DNA of 34,108 bases, taken from assembly GCA_012965515.1 (NCBI GenBank), contig DTSE01000185.1:1-34108 (forward strand), given 5' to 3'. This document shows positions 25,345 through 33,652 of this stretch, piece after piece (within the stretch, counting starts at the first letter, position 1; each line of letters begins with the position of its first letter). The position numbers and the translations under genes are program-made. This stretch comes from Candidatus Melainabacteria bacterium (GTDB taxonomy: Bacteria; Cyanobacteriota; Vampirovibrionia; Obscuribacterales; Obscuribacteraceae). Below the pieces are notes generated by a model. That model was not told the origin of the DNA, did no database searches, and saw only the letters and a program-made list of their open reading frames with translations.

Positions 25345-26241
25345 ATGCATTCCGATGCACCGCAGAAAGACTTGCTCGGCAAACTGCATCAAGCAGCAGA
25401 TGAGGCACGGCCGCCAAGAGAAAAGGGCGGTTGGAAAAGCGCTTCGGCAATGGTTGGCTTTTGCGCAATCATGTTTTGTCTGATGTTCTTTGAATTCGGT
25501 GGTGCGCTAAACAGCTATTTCACTTCCGACGATCTCAATCACGTCACATACGCCTATCGCATGCTCACCGATCATGGAGAGCTTCTTTTTCGGACTTTCT
25601 CCACTGTTTGGATGCAGGATAAGTCAGTAGAAATCTTTTACCGACCGCTGATCGAAGTCAGCTTTGCGGTAGATCAATTTTTCTCTGGGGCAAATCCTTT
25701 TGGTTACCACGTCTCGAATTTTTTGTATTCCTTTGTCGGCGCCCTTGCTGTTCTTTCAATTGCAAGAAGCTTGGCTGAGCGCTTCAATGTCCCAGGTGTT
25801 AAATACATCGGATACGTTGCGGCTCTCTTTTTTGCTGTCAGCCCCTTGCATACCGAAGTGACTACCTGGCTGATCGGTCGTGTCGACGGGCTGTCGACCA
25901 TGTTTTACTTGTTGTCTTTTGCGCTGTTTTTGAAACTGCCTCAACGCACAAATGCCATTAAGCATATGTTGGGATGGTTATCTCTTACTGCCTTCGCGCT
26001 TGCCCTTCTGTGTAAGGAAATGTCTGCATCTCTGCCGTTTGTCTTATTTGCTTGTTCGTTTTTTCTGCGCAAAGAGCCAACGAATTTGAAGAAACTGCAA
26101 CAGGCGTTGCTCGAATCAGGGCCTTACTTGGCGCTGCTTGCAGTTTATTTCCTTGTGCGCTTTTGGGCTACGGGAGCCTTTCTCGGCGGGTACGTGGGCG
26201 CTGTGGGAGAAGCGAATGTTCTTTCGTTTTCAAAATTGTAG
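25345..26241 (+). CDS. N-terminal part of a GT-C-like membrane protein, ended early by TAG
   Basis: This is a paralogue of the membrane protein at 21394-23850. The two share, in order, FEFGGALNSYFTSDDL (acidic pair D62-D63), STVWMQDKSVEIFYRPLIEV, GYHVSNFLYSFVGALAVLSI, SPLHTEVTTWLIGRVDGL and LGGYVGAVGEA. The frame stops at TAG after SFSKL, at residue 298, in the middle of the membrane domain. The following codons in the same frame encode the remainder. As made, the product would have only about half of the membrane helices and none of the soluble domain. It begins 33 bases after the dehydrogenase gene. Confidence 0.75.
   Translation: MHSDAPQKDLLGKLHQAADEARPPREKGGWKSASAMVGFCAIMFCLMFFEFGGALNSYFTSDDLNHVTYAYRMLTDHGELLFRTFSTVWMQDKSVEIFYRPLIEVSFAVDQFFSGANPFGYHVSNFLYSFVGALAVLSIARSLAERFNVPGVKYIGYVAALFFAVSPLHTEVTTWLIGRVDGLSTMFYLLSFALFLKLPQRTNAIKHMLGWLSLTAFALALLCKEMSASLPFVLFACSFFLRKEPTNLKKLQQALLESGPYLALLAVYFLVRFWATGAFLGGYVGAVGEANVLSFSKL
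26239..26241 (+). other. In-frame TAG inside the second GT-C-like gene
   Basis: Reading through gives SFSKL-stop-YRVVHFWKLAFPFNEEV, which aligns with SFEKLTHLLKAAYPFNGEL of the intact copy. No frameshift is needed. The gene would then run from 25345 to 27795: 816 codons including this TAG, against 818 in the intact copy. Confidence 0.9.
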
Positions 26242-26397
26242 TACAGAGTTGTTCACTTCTGGAAGCTGGCATTTCCTTTCAATGAAGAGGTAATTAAGCG
26301 CGCCGGTGGATTTGAAAACGCTTTTCGCGCATTCTACATAGTCTTTGGAATTTATCTGCTGGCGAGGATCCGCTTCGATCGTTTCACTGTAAATCAT

Positions 26398-27795
26398 TTG
26401 AGATTGACGGGCTTTTTGTTTTGTTGGCTTGTATTGCAGCTTTTACCGCTCTATCAAGTCTTCATGATTCACAACTCTTTGGCTGGCTCGAGACTCTTCT
26501 ATTTGAGCACGGCGGTTCTTTCGATAATCGCTGCGGTTGTTCTTGTTCCCGGTAGTCAAAGTTCGATGAGTCTGCCTTACAGAAAGGTGATACCAGCACT
26601 AGCCGCCATTCTTTTCGTATACCTGACCGGTCTTTTTGTTGTGGTCGGACGGTTGAACAATGAGTGCTGGATCGTTGCCGCACATCACGTTGAGGAAATG
26701 CAGACGCAGATCAACAGTGCGCTTGCGACACTTCCTGAAAAGAAGAAATTGTTGCTCGCATATGCTCCCATTCAAGTACTTGGAGCTCATATGTTCAACC
26801 GTTACTATTTGATTCAATCAATGTTGGCTCCTCCCCTGCTCAAGCCGGATCAATCGCACAGAGTATGCGTGCTGGAGCCGCGCTTCTACACATACGATCA
26901 CCTGGTGCCTTCCGGACCATTGAGACGGAAATTGGCGGACTCGGACAATTTCGAGACGGTGTACTGGGATACAAACACTCTCCAGCTCACAAGTCTTTCT
27001 GCGGTGTCCGGCATAGACGCGACTGGCAGTGCAAGCGAGGCGCTTCCTGATCTGGTAGTGCAACCCGGGAAGTTGCGCGGTATGACGGACATTATTGCGA
27101 AGCGCTATTTCGAGACGCGGGCTGTGAAATTTGTAGATGTTGATTTGGAAAATACTTCTCCCTCAAAGACGTCAACAAAAGATGTGCTTGTTTTAGCGTT
27201 CGACGAAAGCCGCACTCCGCCTCAGGGAATGGATAACTGGTGCCAGGCTGAGTATGATCGAAGCTTGAGAATGCAAACCGTGCGCTTTCCTGTTGATGAA
27301 AAATTCGTCTGGTATTTATCTAAAGAGACGCGAGAATTCAGGATTTACTTGGGTGAGAAAGAAAATCTCAAGATAGTTGCCGCTCGATTGAATGATGGTA
27401 AGACGCTCATTCCTAGCCTGGAGCCTTCTGGTTTGACATTGCGCGATTGCAATGACGGTGCTCGCCGCCCAATCAAGTTTCCACTCGAATTCAAGTATGA
27501 CGTTTCCAATGTGCCTGGCGCAGTCAATTGCCAAATAGAATTGTCACGTCCGCGTTTGATGTTTCAACTCGAGAATTTTACTTACCGCGATGTGCGCTCG
27601 TCCAAGAAGGCTTTGAGAACCTGGAGTGAGCCAGGGACAACTGGGACTTTCTTTCTGGATAGAAATGCTTTTCCTGAAGATGCTTCTTACCAGTTGCGGG
27701 TTTTTGCGCAACGAGCCGACGGCAGCGTGTGTGGTGTCAGTTCCGACCTGATTGATTTAGGTATCAACGATAGGCCCAAAGGACAAGAGCTTTAG
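26398..27795 (+). pseudogene. C-terminal remainder of the GT-C-like membrane protein after the TAG
   Basis: This continues the frame of the gene starting at 25345; coding similarity to the intact paralogue begins right after the TAG at 26242. The TTG at 26398 is only the first possible start codon of any kind and has no ribosome binding site; the first ATG is at 26464. It holds the last membrane helices (LTGFLFCWLVLQLLPLYQVF, SLAGSRLFYLSTAVLSII) and the whole soluble domain, ending RPKGQEL. Sequence to the end shows no further stop or frameshift, so any decay is recent, or the gene is still read through. Without its N-terminal half it could not form the GT-C fold. Confidence 0.75.
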
Positions 27796-27802
27796 AGAGA
27801 AA

Positions 27803-28393
27803 CTATCGCGGCGGGCCTTGCATGTACGAGCCTGGTGGGGCTTGCTCAATGGGCGGCAGCACTGCTACCAGTAAATCTCCGTCAGGTGAGCAGGAAAGTT
27901 TTGAGCGCTGTGGGAAACCTGGAAATTGTATATTTTGCGGATTGGATATCAGAGCTTGTTCGATGGCGCTTTTGATACTCGCCAATTGCTGCGCGTCTTC
28001 TGTTTGCGACGTGCTTTTCGGTTTGCCGATTGCCTCGAGAATAAAGTCCAGCGACCGGCGCGCAGCCAGCATCCTGCCTTCATCATAAGCATCGCCCATT
28101 CTTATTGCCATCGACTGCCCGACAATTTTTCCACCTGCCACCGTGACCGTAATGCCAGTAGCAAAGCCAGGGCAACGCGTTTCTTCGTCTGGTGTCAGAG
28201 GAAAAGCAAACCGATAATTGACTTGCGCGCCGCGCGACTCTTGAGTGCGAAACTTCAATCGGCTTGCTGTTTTTGCGCGGAAGACCGAAATCTGCTCACC
28301 TATCTTTGCTTCGCATGGTTGTTGGCTGCCTATGATGATCGCTAATGGCAGTAATGCGGGCAGCGCTGTGAGTAAGAATTGGGATGCTTTCAT
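27803..28393 (-). CDS. Exported protein of unknown function
   Basis: The ATG at 28393 has AGG eight bases upstream; an ATG two codons earlier (28399) is possible. Residues 1-30 are a signal peptide with cleavage near CEA-KIG. The mature part has a beta-rich centre (FATGITVTVAGGKIVGQSMAIR), then a helical section with DEGRMLAARRSLDFILEAIG, and a Pro-rich tail. Cysteines at TRCPG and KLSCSPDG could form a disulfide. I do not recognise a family. It converges on the broken GT-C-like gene, seven bases apart, and lies downstream of the eIF2B-family gene on the same strand. Confidence 0.72.
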   Translation of the reverse strand: MKASQFLLTALPALLPLAIIIGSQQPCEAKIGEQISVFRAKTASRLKFRTQESRGAQVNYRFAFPLTPDEETRCPGFATGITVTVAGGKIVGQSMAIRMGDAYDEGRMLAARRSLDFILEAIGKPKSTSQTEDAQQLASIKSAIEQALISNPQNIQFPGFPQRSKLSCSPDGDLLVAVLPPIEQAPPGSYMQGPPR

Positions 28394-28447
28394 AGTCATT
28401 GCCTGAGGAAAGCGGCTGGCTGGTTTGCTCCAGGTCTGAGGATGGGA

Positions 28448-29383
28448 TTAGATGCCGGCCGGTTCTAGTCTAAGAGCTTCATGAACCTCTAGTTTTGAAA
28501 CGTAGCTGTCGATGTCGTTCCCTTTCAAGATACCCTGTTCGGTGACAACTCCGCTTATATGGGTAAATGGAATCAGTTCGAAATGGCGGTTGAGAACTCT
28601 GACGCCTTTCGGATAGTCGCTCCAGACCTCTTCTGACGGGCGTTCGTGACGCTCGAATTCAAAGAGTCGCTCGTCGGTGACAAATTTTTCCGTACCGGTG
28701 AGAGCGTAAAGCGGGATGCCTAGTTCCTTGCAAGCGATCGCTAAGAGCCAGGAGCCTGCCTTATTGACGACGCCCGGGCGCCCCACGCAATCGACACCCA
28801 TGAATGCTGCTGCGCATGTGGGCAACAGTAGTCCCATGGCGTTGTCGAATGTATGCATGACTTCAATCCCGCCTTTTGCCAGGCGGCTCGCTAGTTTGTT
28901 GCCCTCAAAGGCGGGTCTTGCTTCAGTGCAAGCCACGCGGAAAAAACGTCCTTTAGCGCGGGCATTGAGCAGGCAGCTCACCACCGTCGAGCTGAATGAA
29001 TATGCAAAGACGACCTCTCCTGGCGGGATCAAGTCAAAAACTTTATCGGCGATTACGTTGGCGGATTCGCAAAGCTGCCTTTCAAAATCATTAAGCGCTG
29101 CATCGCAGAGAGTTCTAATCTCCGCGGTCGTCTCAGCGGAGCGCACGGAGAGCAAGACCGAATTGCCCAGGTGGAAAACTGGCGCCATAGCAGGCTGCGC
29201 GTCTATGAGCGCGAGAGTTAGCTCGGTGAGGAAATTCTTCAGCTTGACCGGGTCTTCTTCGCTCTGGAGGACAGTCTGGTAAATGGTGATCGCTCGCAGG
29301 GCCACCTCCGCCGCTCCTGACAACAGGTCGTCTCTGACCGGTTGCACCAATTGACTTATCTGCGTGGACTTAGACTTATCCAT
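28448..29383 (-). CDS. eIF2B alpha/beta/delta family protein (ribose-1,5-bisphosphate isomerase-like)
   Basis: The protein (311 residues) has a helical N-terminal half and the Rossmann-like half of the IF-2B family (PF01008): VVFAYSFSSTVVSCLL, CTEARPAFEGNKLASRLAKG, IEVMHTFDNAMG and GVVNKAGSWLLAIACKE. Enzymes of this family (MtnA, ribose-1,5-bisphosphate isomerase) use a Cys and an Asp. C137 is in about the right place. The Asp in the usual (A/N)(D/G)-x-x-NK segment is missing; here the sequence is GRPGVVNK. It may therefore not be an isomerase. The ATG at 29383 has AGGGAG five bases upstream and is clearly better than GTG 29389. Downstream of the radical SAM gene by about 100 bases on the same strand. 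Confidence 0.85.
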   Translation of the reverse strand: MDKSKSTQISQLVQPVRDDLLSGAAEVALRAITIYQTVLQSEEDPVKLKNFLTELTLALIDAQPAMAPVFHLGNSVLLSVRSAETTAEIRTLCDAALNDFERQLCESANVIADKVFDLIPPGEVVFAYSFSSTVVSCLLNARAKGRFFRVACTEARPAFEGNKLASRLAKGGIEVMHTFDNAMGLLLPTCAAAFMGVDCVGRPGVVNKAGSWLLAIACKELGIPLYALTGTEKFVTDERLFEFERHERPSEEVWSDYPKGVRVLNRHFELIPFTHISGVVTEQGILKGNDIDSYVSKLEVHEALRLEPAGI

Positions 29384-29388
29384 GCTCA

Positions 29389-29394
29389 CTCCCT
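29389..29394 (-). promoter_or_regulatory. Ribosome binding site of the eIF2B-family gene
   Basis: On the minus strand AGGGAG lies five bases before the ATG at 29383 and overlaps the alternative GTG at 29389, so it decides the start in favour of the ATG. Confidence 0.65.
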
Positions 29395-29485
29395 ATGCCT
29401 ATGTACGTCGCCCCGTCTGGGTGCTGGCATCAGTCTATAAGCTTTTCAACCAGATCTAATTAAAGCGGTCGGTTTCTATGTGTAA

Positions 29486-31129
29486 TTAAGATTGGGCGGA
29501 AGACTGCAGCGAAAGGGCCAGTGCGGAGTCGTTATGTTTGCCGAGATATTGAGTTTTCTCCTCATCCTGCAGATGGCTCCAGGGGAGGATCTCCTCTCTG
29601 GGGATGTCGCGGAAGATATAGTAGTCTTTCACATTCGGCATGCTGACAATGTTTTGGTTGGCTTCTTTGATTGCTTTTTTCCAGGCGCCCAGATTGCCGG
29701 AGTTTTCCTCTACAGACTTGAGTATTGGATGCAGGCGCCGATCTCCGCGCGAGAGAAGGGCCTGGATATCACTCCAATTGTGGCTCTCTGGACGCACATC
29801 AATGCCTATTTTGGAAAGGTGTTTGCGGACATACTCGAGTTTTTTGCCGCAGTCCTTATCGCGCCCGTTCCACTGAAATGGTGTCTGTGCCTTGGGTACG
29901 AATGAACTTATGCCAAACACAAAGCGCAGGCGCTTGTGCTTCTTTTTTAAGTGAGTCAAAAGGCGGACAGTCTCGTCGAGATCTGCTTGAGTTTCATGCG
30001 GCAACCCGGCAATACCGTAGAACTTGATAGATTCAAGCCCGGCGGCTTCAACTAGAGAAACAGCATGCAGGATTTCCTCTTCGGTCAAATTCTTCTTCAT
30101 GATCGAACGCAGTCTTTCCGACCCTGACTCGATTGCTATGGTGACTGACTTTTGCCCGAGCGAAACAAGAGTCGAAAGTATATTTTCGCTCAAAGTGTCG
30201 GCACGCACAGAGGCGATCGATAGGCTTAGATCCTCTCTACCTCTCAGTCTTGCAGCAATCTCGTCAAATTTCGGGTGTTCGGTTACGGATGGGCCAAGCA
30301 GACCGATTTTGTTCGTGTGCTTCAAACCAAGCTCAACGGCGTCTATCAGCGCGTCTACATTGGTGGCGCGAAATGGTCTGGTGAGGAAACTAGCCAGGCA
30401 GAAGCGACATTCTTGTGGGCATGAGCGCACTACTTCTACAAGAAACATGTTTCCCCATGCGGTTTCCGGTGACAGGACCATAGAGTGTGCTACATAATCG
30501 GGTGGAGGGGCGAAGACTTTTTTGCGAGGATAGGCCGGAACGCCTGAAACGCTAGGAGTTATCGCAGCAATTGAACCATCGCCCTGTTTGGCATTATCGT
30601 GATATTGAACCTCGTAGAATTGCGGGATGTAGATACCATCAGCATTGGCAAGGCTGAGCAGCTGTTGGCGGCGTGATGACGCCTTTCTAGCCTCTCGATA
30701 TGCGCTGAGGAATGACGGTACTGCCACTTCGGCATCGCCCAACAAAACTATGTCGAAGATGTCGGCGAATGGCTCAGGATTTGCAGTCAGTACAGGTCCG
30801 CCGCCAAAGATGAGTGGATGGCTTTCATCTCTTTCTTTGGCCGAGACCGGAATATTGTGCTTCCTGAGAATTGAAACAATGTTTGCATAGTCCAACTCCC
30901 ACGAGAAAGTGAAACCAAAAATGCTGGCGCCGCTTATTCCTGGCTCTTCCATGTCCGTAAAGCCGCGCAAAACACCGATGTCTTCATCAGCATCGAGCAG
31001 GCGGAAAACCAATTGGTATCCCAATCCGGCCATGCCTACGGTGTAAGTGTTCGGGTAGAACCAGGCAACAGAAAACTCGCTGCGGGTCTTGAGCGGTCTG
31101 GGAATCAGAAATTTCTCTGCTGGAAACAT
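29486..31129 (-). CDS. Radical SAM protein with N-terminal B12-binding-type domain
   Basis: The protein (547 residues) matches the layout of B12-binding-type radical SAM proteins of the TIGR03960 kind. The N-terminal Rossmann-like domain (about 15-200) includes FYPNTYTVGMAGLGYQLVFR, IFGFTFSWELDYANIV and HPLIFGGGPVLTANPEPFAD. The radical SAM cluster motif is C237-x3-C241-x2-C244 (RSCPQECRFC), which binds the 4Fe-4S cluster. SAM-binding segments follow: SVTIAIESGSERLRSIMKK and IKFYGIAGLPHET. The reaction and substrate are unknown; such proteins modify RNA, lipids or cofactors. The N-terminal part lacks a clear DxHxxG cobalamin motif, so real B12 binding is not shown. The start has no clear ribosome binding site. 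Upstream of the eIF2B-family gene. Confidence 0.9.
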   Translation of the reverse strand: MFPAEKFLIPRPLKTRSEFSVAWFYPNTYTVGMAGLGYQLVFRLLDADEDIGVLRGFTDMEEPGISGASIFGFTFSWELDYANIVSILRKHNIPVSAKERDESHPLIFGGGPVLTANPEPFADIFDIVLLGDAEVAVPSFLSAYREARKASSRRQQLLSLANADGIYIPQFYEVQYHDNAKQGDGSIAAITPSVSGVPAYPRKKVFAPPPDYVAHSMVLSPETAWGNMFLVEVVRSCPQECRFCLASFLTRPFRATNVDALIDAVELGLKHTNKIGLLGPSVTEHPKFDEIAARLRGREDLSLSIASVRADTLSENILSTLVSLGQKSVTIAIESGSERLRSIMKKNLTEEEILHAVSLVEAAGLESIKFYGIAGLPHETQADLDETVRLLTHLKKKHKRLRFVFGISSFVPKAQTPFQWNGRDKDCGKKLEYVRKHLSKIGIDVRPESHNWSDIQALLSRGDRRLHPILKSVEENSGNLGAWKKAIKEANQNIVSMPNVKDYYIFRDIPREEILPWSHLQDEEKTQYLGKHNDSALALSLQSSAQS

Positions 31130-31185
31130 GCTGATCAGTATATCTTGAAGCCCACTTGCTCACTAATAATGAGCGGGATCAAGCT

Positions 31186-32808
31186 TTACAGCGGTGAGTT
31201 TACGCGCTTCTCCAACTCTTCCAGGGCTTTCAGTCGATCGCTGTAAACCTGGTTAGGCAGCAGCCTTTGGCGTTTCAATCTGCGCCTGGCTATCTCTGCT
31301 TGCACTTGTATCCGAATGTTGTCCGCCGCGCCGAAGTACGAGCCACACATGTATGCGATCTGACCATCGACAGTGATCGGGAAGTTGGCACGCGTATTGC
31401 GGGGGTATCGAAATCCGGCAATCATCAGTCCCAGACCGTTTGCAATCTTGGTTTGCCCGACTATTTGGGCGCTGGCGATGTTTTGCGTCGCCGTTCTTTG
31501 ACCGGCTCTGATTTCTTGCAACCCCAATTCGAAAGACTTTCTCCTGCACAAATCTTCCGTTTCATACAATTCCATTCTGTCTTCACAGGCAAGCATCGGC
31601 GCGTTGCCGTACTGCCTGTGGCGCAATAGCGCATCACGCAGCAATTTCGTATCTTTCTCGAAATCGTCCAGGTCTTGCTTCTCCGTATTGCCGAATTCTC
31701 GGTTCAACTTCTTGCGAGTTTGAACCTCCATGAGCTTTCCCAATCCTCGAGAGACGATAGGGTTCAAAGCAATGAGAACACCTGAAGTCATAACGCATAT
31801 ACCATTGGGACCGGCTAAATGCGGATTTCTGCTGCCTTGACCAATGATGCCCAGGAGATTGCCCGGCCAGCCGACGCTGTTTTTAAGGAAATCTCCGGCA
31901 TAAAGAGAGTTTTGAACCGTTCGAAAGCGAGCGATATTGATGTGAAAATGCCTGTATTCATCGAAGGTCAGATTGCAGATGTCTTTTAGGACCTCGCCTT
32001 CCAATCGCAGCACTTCTCGCTGCGTTGGCATCATCAAAACGCTGTCCACAAGCTGTTCTCGCTCACGCAGGAGGGCTTTCAACTCTTGACGCATAACAGC
32101 CGCTTTCCTTAGTGCAGTTGCTCTGTCGTATCCGTTTTTCTTTGCCTGACGAGAATGGTAGTAGTTGATGCCCAGCTCCGTAAGCGCGCCCAGAGAGCCG
32201 ATTTGCTGACCGATCATTTGGGATGCCAGCGCCCTCTGGATAGCCCTCCTGTTTAGCGGTCTTGGTGTAGCAACTACCTGTCCTGTCTGTTTATTGACGG
32301 TCCGAGTCGTGTTGGCGAGAGAACGCTCTCTGGCAATGACCTGCCCCAGCAACCCGCTACCAGTCATGACAGCACTGGTTTCCTGGGAAAGGAAATACCT
32401 TAGTCCGCGCCATCGTCCTTGCACGTTTGCTTGCTGGCGGAAGTGGACGTTGAACTTTGCAAACTCAATCTCTTTGAGCAGTATTTTGCAGTTGAGATCG
32501 TGGACTTTTGCTTCAAAGTCCGGGTCTCCGGCTATTTCGTCGATACCCTCGTCTTCCCTGACTTGTGGCAATTGCTCCGCTTTCTCGACCACTTCAGACT
32601 GGCTTGCCGACGACTGGGAAGGCGGTGCCGCCTGCGCCGGAACTATAGGTAAGGAGGTGTCCGCCGGTGACTCTTGAGTTTCTGTCTGTTGAAATGGAGG
32701 CACGTCGGCAATGCGCGGTGTCTCGTTGCATATACCGGAAGGACAGGACAGTGATACCAGCGTTGCGAGCGCCGCTGTAAATGCTAGTTTTCTGGTCTCC
32801 GGTGCCAT
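31186..32808 (-). CDS. Large exported helical protein of unknown function
   Basis: A signal peptide (KLAFTAALATLVSLSCPSGICN) is followed by a low-complexity Gln/Ser/Pro region (about 30-90) and a mainly helical body to residue 540. The body has many Arg/Lys/Glu-rich helices (QELKALLREREQLVDSVL, DDFEKDTKLLRDALLRHRQ), two hydrophobic Gly-rich patches (GSGLLGQVI, GICVMTSGVLIALNPIVSRG) and a C-terminal region with FPITVDGQIAYMCGSYFG. I recognise no domain. AGGA lies three bases before the ATG, closer than usual. Part of its N-terminal coding sequence (32663-32690) recurs in inverted orientation at the right edge of the window, so a related copy probably lies outside. Its function could be structural or in the cell envelope. 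Confidence 0.8.
   Translation of the reverse strand: MAPETRKLAFTAALATLVSLSCPSGICNETPRIADVPPFQQTETQESPADTSLPIVPAQAAPPSQSSASQSEVVEKAEQLPQVREDEGIDEIAGDPDFEAKVHDLNCKILLKEIEFAKFNVHFRQQANVQGRWRGLRYFLSQETSAVMTGSGLLGQVIARERSLANTTRTVNKQTGQVVATPRPLNRRAIQRALASQMIGQQIGSLGALTELGINYYHSRQAKKNGYDRATALRKAAVMRQELKALLREREQLVDSVLMMPTQREVLRLEGEVLKDICNLTFDEYRHFHINIARFRTVQNSLYAGDFLKNSVGWPGNLLGIIGQGSRNPHLAGPNGICVMTSGVLIALNPIVSRGLGKLMEVQTRKKLNREFGNTEKQDLDDFEKDTKLLRDALLRHRQYGNAPMLACEDRMELYETEDLCRRKSFELGLQEIRAGQRTATQNIASAQIVGQTKIANGLGLMIAGFRYPRNTRANFPITVDGQIAYMCGSYFGAADNIRIQVQAEIARRRLKRQRLLPNQVYSDRLKALEELEKRVNSPL
32663..32690 (-). repeat. 28-bp repeat inside the large exported gene (matches right window edge)
   Basis: The reverse complement of these 28 bases, coding QTETQESPA in the exported protein, is identical to 34081-34108. 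The match begins sharply at 34081 and is cut by the window edge, so the repeat may be longer. Confidence 0.9.
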
Positions 32809-33094
32809 TCTTCCTGTTTTTTTCGGGCTGCCAAGTTTTCTTTGTTATCAGCCGATACCTAAGTGTACTGAACGAATGTGATCGGATCGTATTGTCCATG
32901 GCCCGTCGAAGATGCAAAAAACTCATCGCTATGGTTGTTTTGGGACTGATCGGTAGTAAGTAGGAACGCTTAAGAATGAATTATTGCCGAATTCGCACTT
33001 GTCAACCGATTGTGATACCGATAATGGTGTCATCGAATATGCAAACTAAATCGTAGTTTTAATTGATTGAATTTGAGAAACTGACGGGCAGGTT

Positions 33095-33164
33095 TTTGAT
33101 ACCAGATTCAATTCTGAGATCACGAGATAGAAACACTCGTATCCCTTACTCTGTTTTGGTTTTC
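33095..33164 (+). repeat. Left arm of a perfect 70-bp inverted repeat
   Basis: Starting TTTGATACCAGATTC and ending TTTTGGTTTTC, these 70 bases are the exact reverse complement of 33506-33575. The bases just outside each arm do not pair, so both edges are sharp. The arms enclose 341 bases. Confidence 0.95.
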
Positions 33165-33505
33165 TATCTCAATCAGATTGCGAAAAGAGCTCGACTTTAT
33201 TCTGAATGGATTTTGATCAGATCTTGAACAGATCTCGGTTGGATTTCGGCTGTATAGCCGCCGTTGAAAATTTGTTGAATATCGAAAACGCAGCTGTGAT
33301 GCAGGCACCACCAATGCGCTCACGGCACCATACATATGATCCTTATCTGCGATCGCTTTGTTCTGCTTGGCACCACTCTTAGTGTCACTCAAATCGCTAG
33401 GCACCATATATGAGGGCGTGTCATTTTTTATCAGTGGTGGCAATGTGGTGGCGATCGGTTTTATGCCGGTCGATGTTTTCAATAATCCGCAGTATTGCCG
33501 TGCCT

Positions 33506-33575
33506 GAAAACCAAAACAGAGTAAGGGATACGAGTGTTTCTATCTCGTGATCTCAGAATTGAATCTGGTATCAAA
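33506..33575 (-). repeat. Right arm of the perfect 70-bp inverted repeat
   Basis: Starting GAAAACCAAAACAG and ending GAATCTGGTATCAAA, this is identical to the left arm on the opposite strand. No clear target-site duplication flanks the pair (the outer bases are AGGTT on the left and TACGA on the right). Confidence 0.95.
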
Positions 33576-33601
33576 TACGAACCTATATATAAGGATGGCG
33601 A

Positions 33602-33636
33602 AAAAAAACTCCGCTCGGTGAGAACGGAGTTTTTTT
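33602..33636 (-). terminator. Bidirectional intrinsic terminator
   Basis: AAAAAAACTCCG (33602-33613) pairs with CGGAGTTTTTTT (33625-33636) around an 11-base loop. The G+C part of the stem is short but is followed by a T run on either strand. It lies 16 bases past the stop of the zinc-ribbon gene, whose transcript it should end. Confidence 0.85.
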
Positions 33637-33652
33637 AGTATCGAGATTGTCC

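Larger units (their letters stand above)
32809..33652. other. Gene-free interval upstream of the large exported gene
   Basis: No convincing gene lies in these 844 bases. From left to right it holds the upstream region of the exported gene without a clear promoter, an AT-rich stretch (32970-33094), an inverted-repeat element (33095-33575) and a bidirectional terminator (33602-33636). Inside the element are four copies of GGCACCA (33304, 33324, 33369, 33400) and one GCGATCGC (33349). Confidence 0.7.

Noticed and set aside
6921-26241. Global reassignment of TAA or TAG as sense codons
   Set aside because: TAA, TAG and TGA each end several well-defined genes at the expected place, for example ftsY (TAA), rsmD (TAG) and ruvB (TGA).
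32781-32963. A 60-codon hydrophobic frame upstream of and overlapping the large exported gene on the other strand
   Set aside because: It overlaps the start of a well-supported gene and has no ribosome binding site; the hydrophobic look is partly the mirror of the signal-peptide codons.
33349-33356. GCGATCGC, the HIP1 palindrome common in many cyanobacteria
   Set aside because: A single copy noticed; an excess would have to be shown by counting over a genome.
33120-33482. A 120-codon open frame on the minus strand inside the inverted-repeat element
   Set aside because: It begins at a TTG without a ribosome binding site, its last part is simply the left repeat arm, and the translation resembles no known protein.
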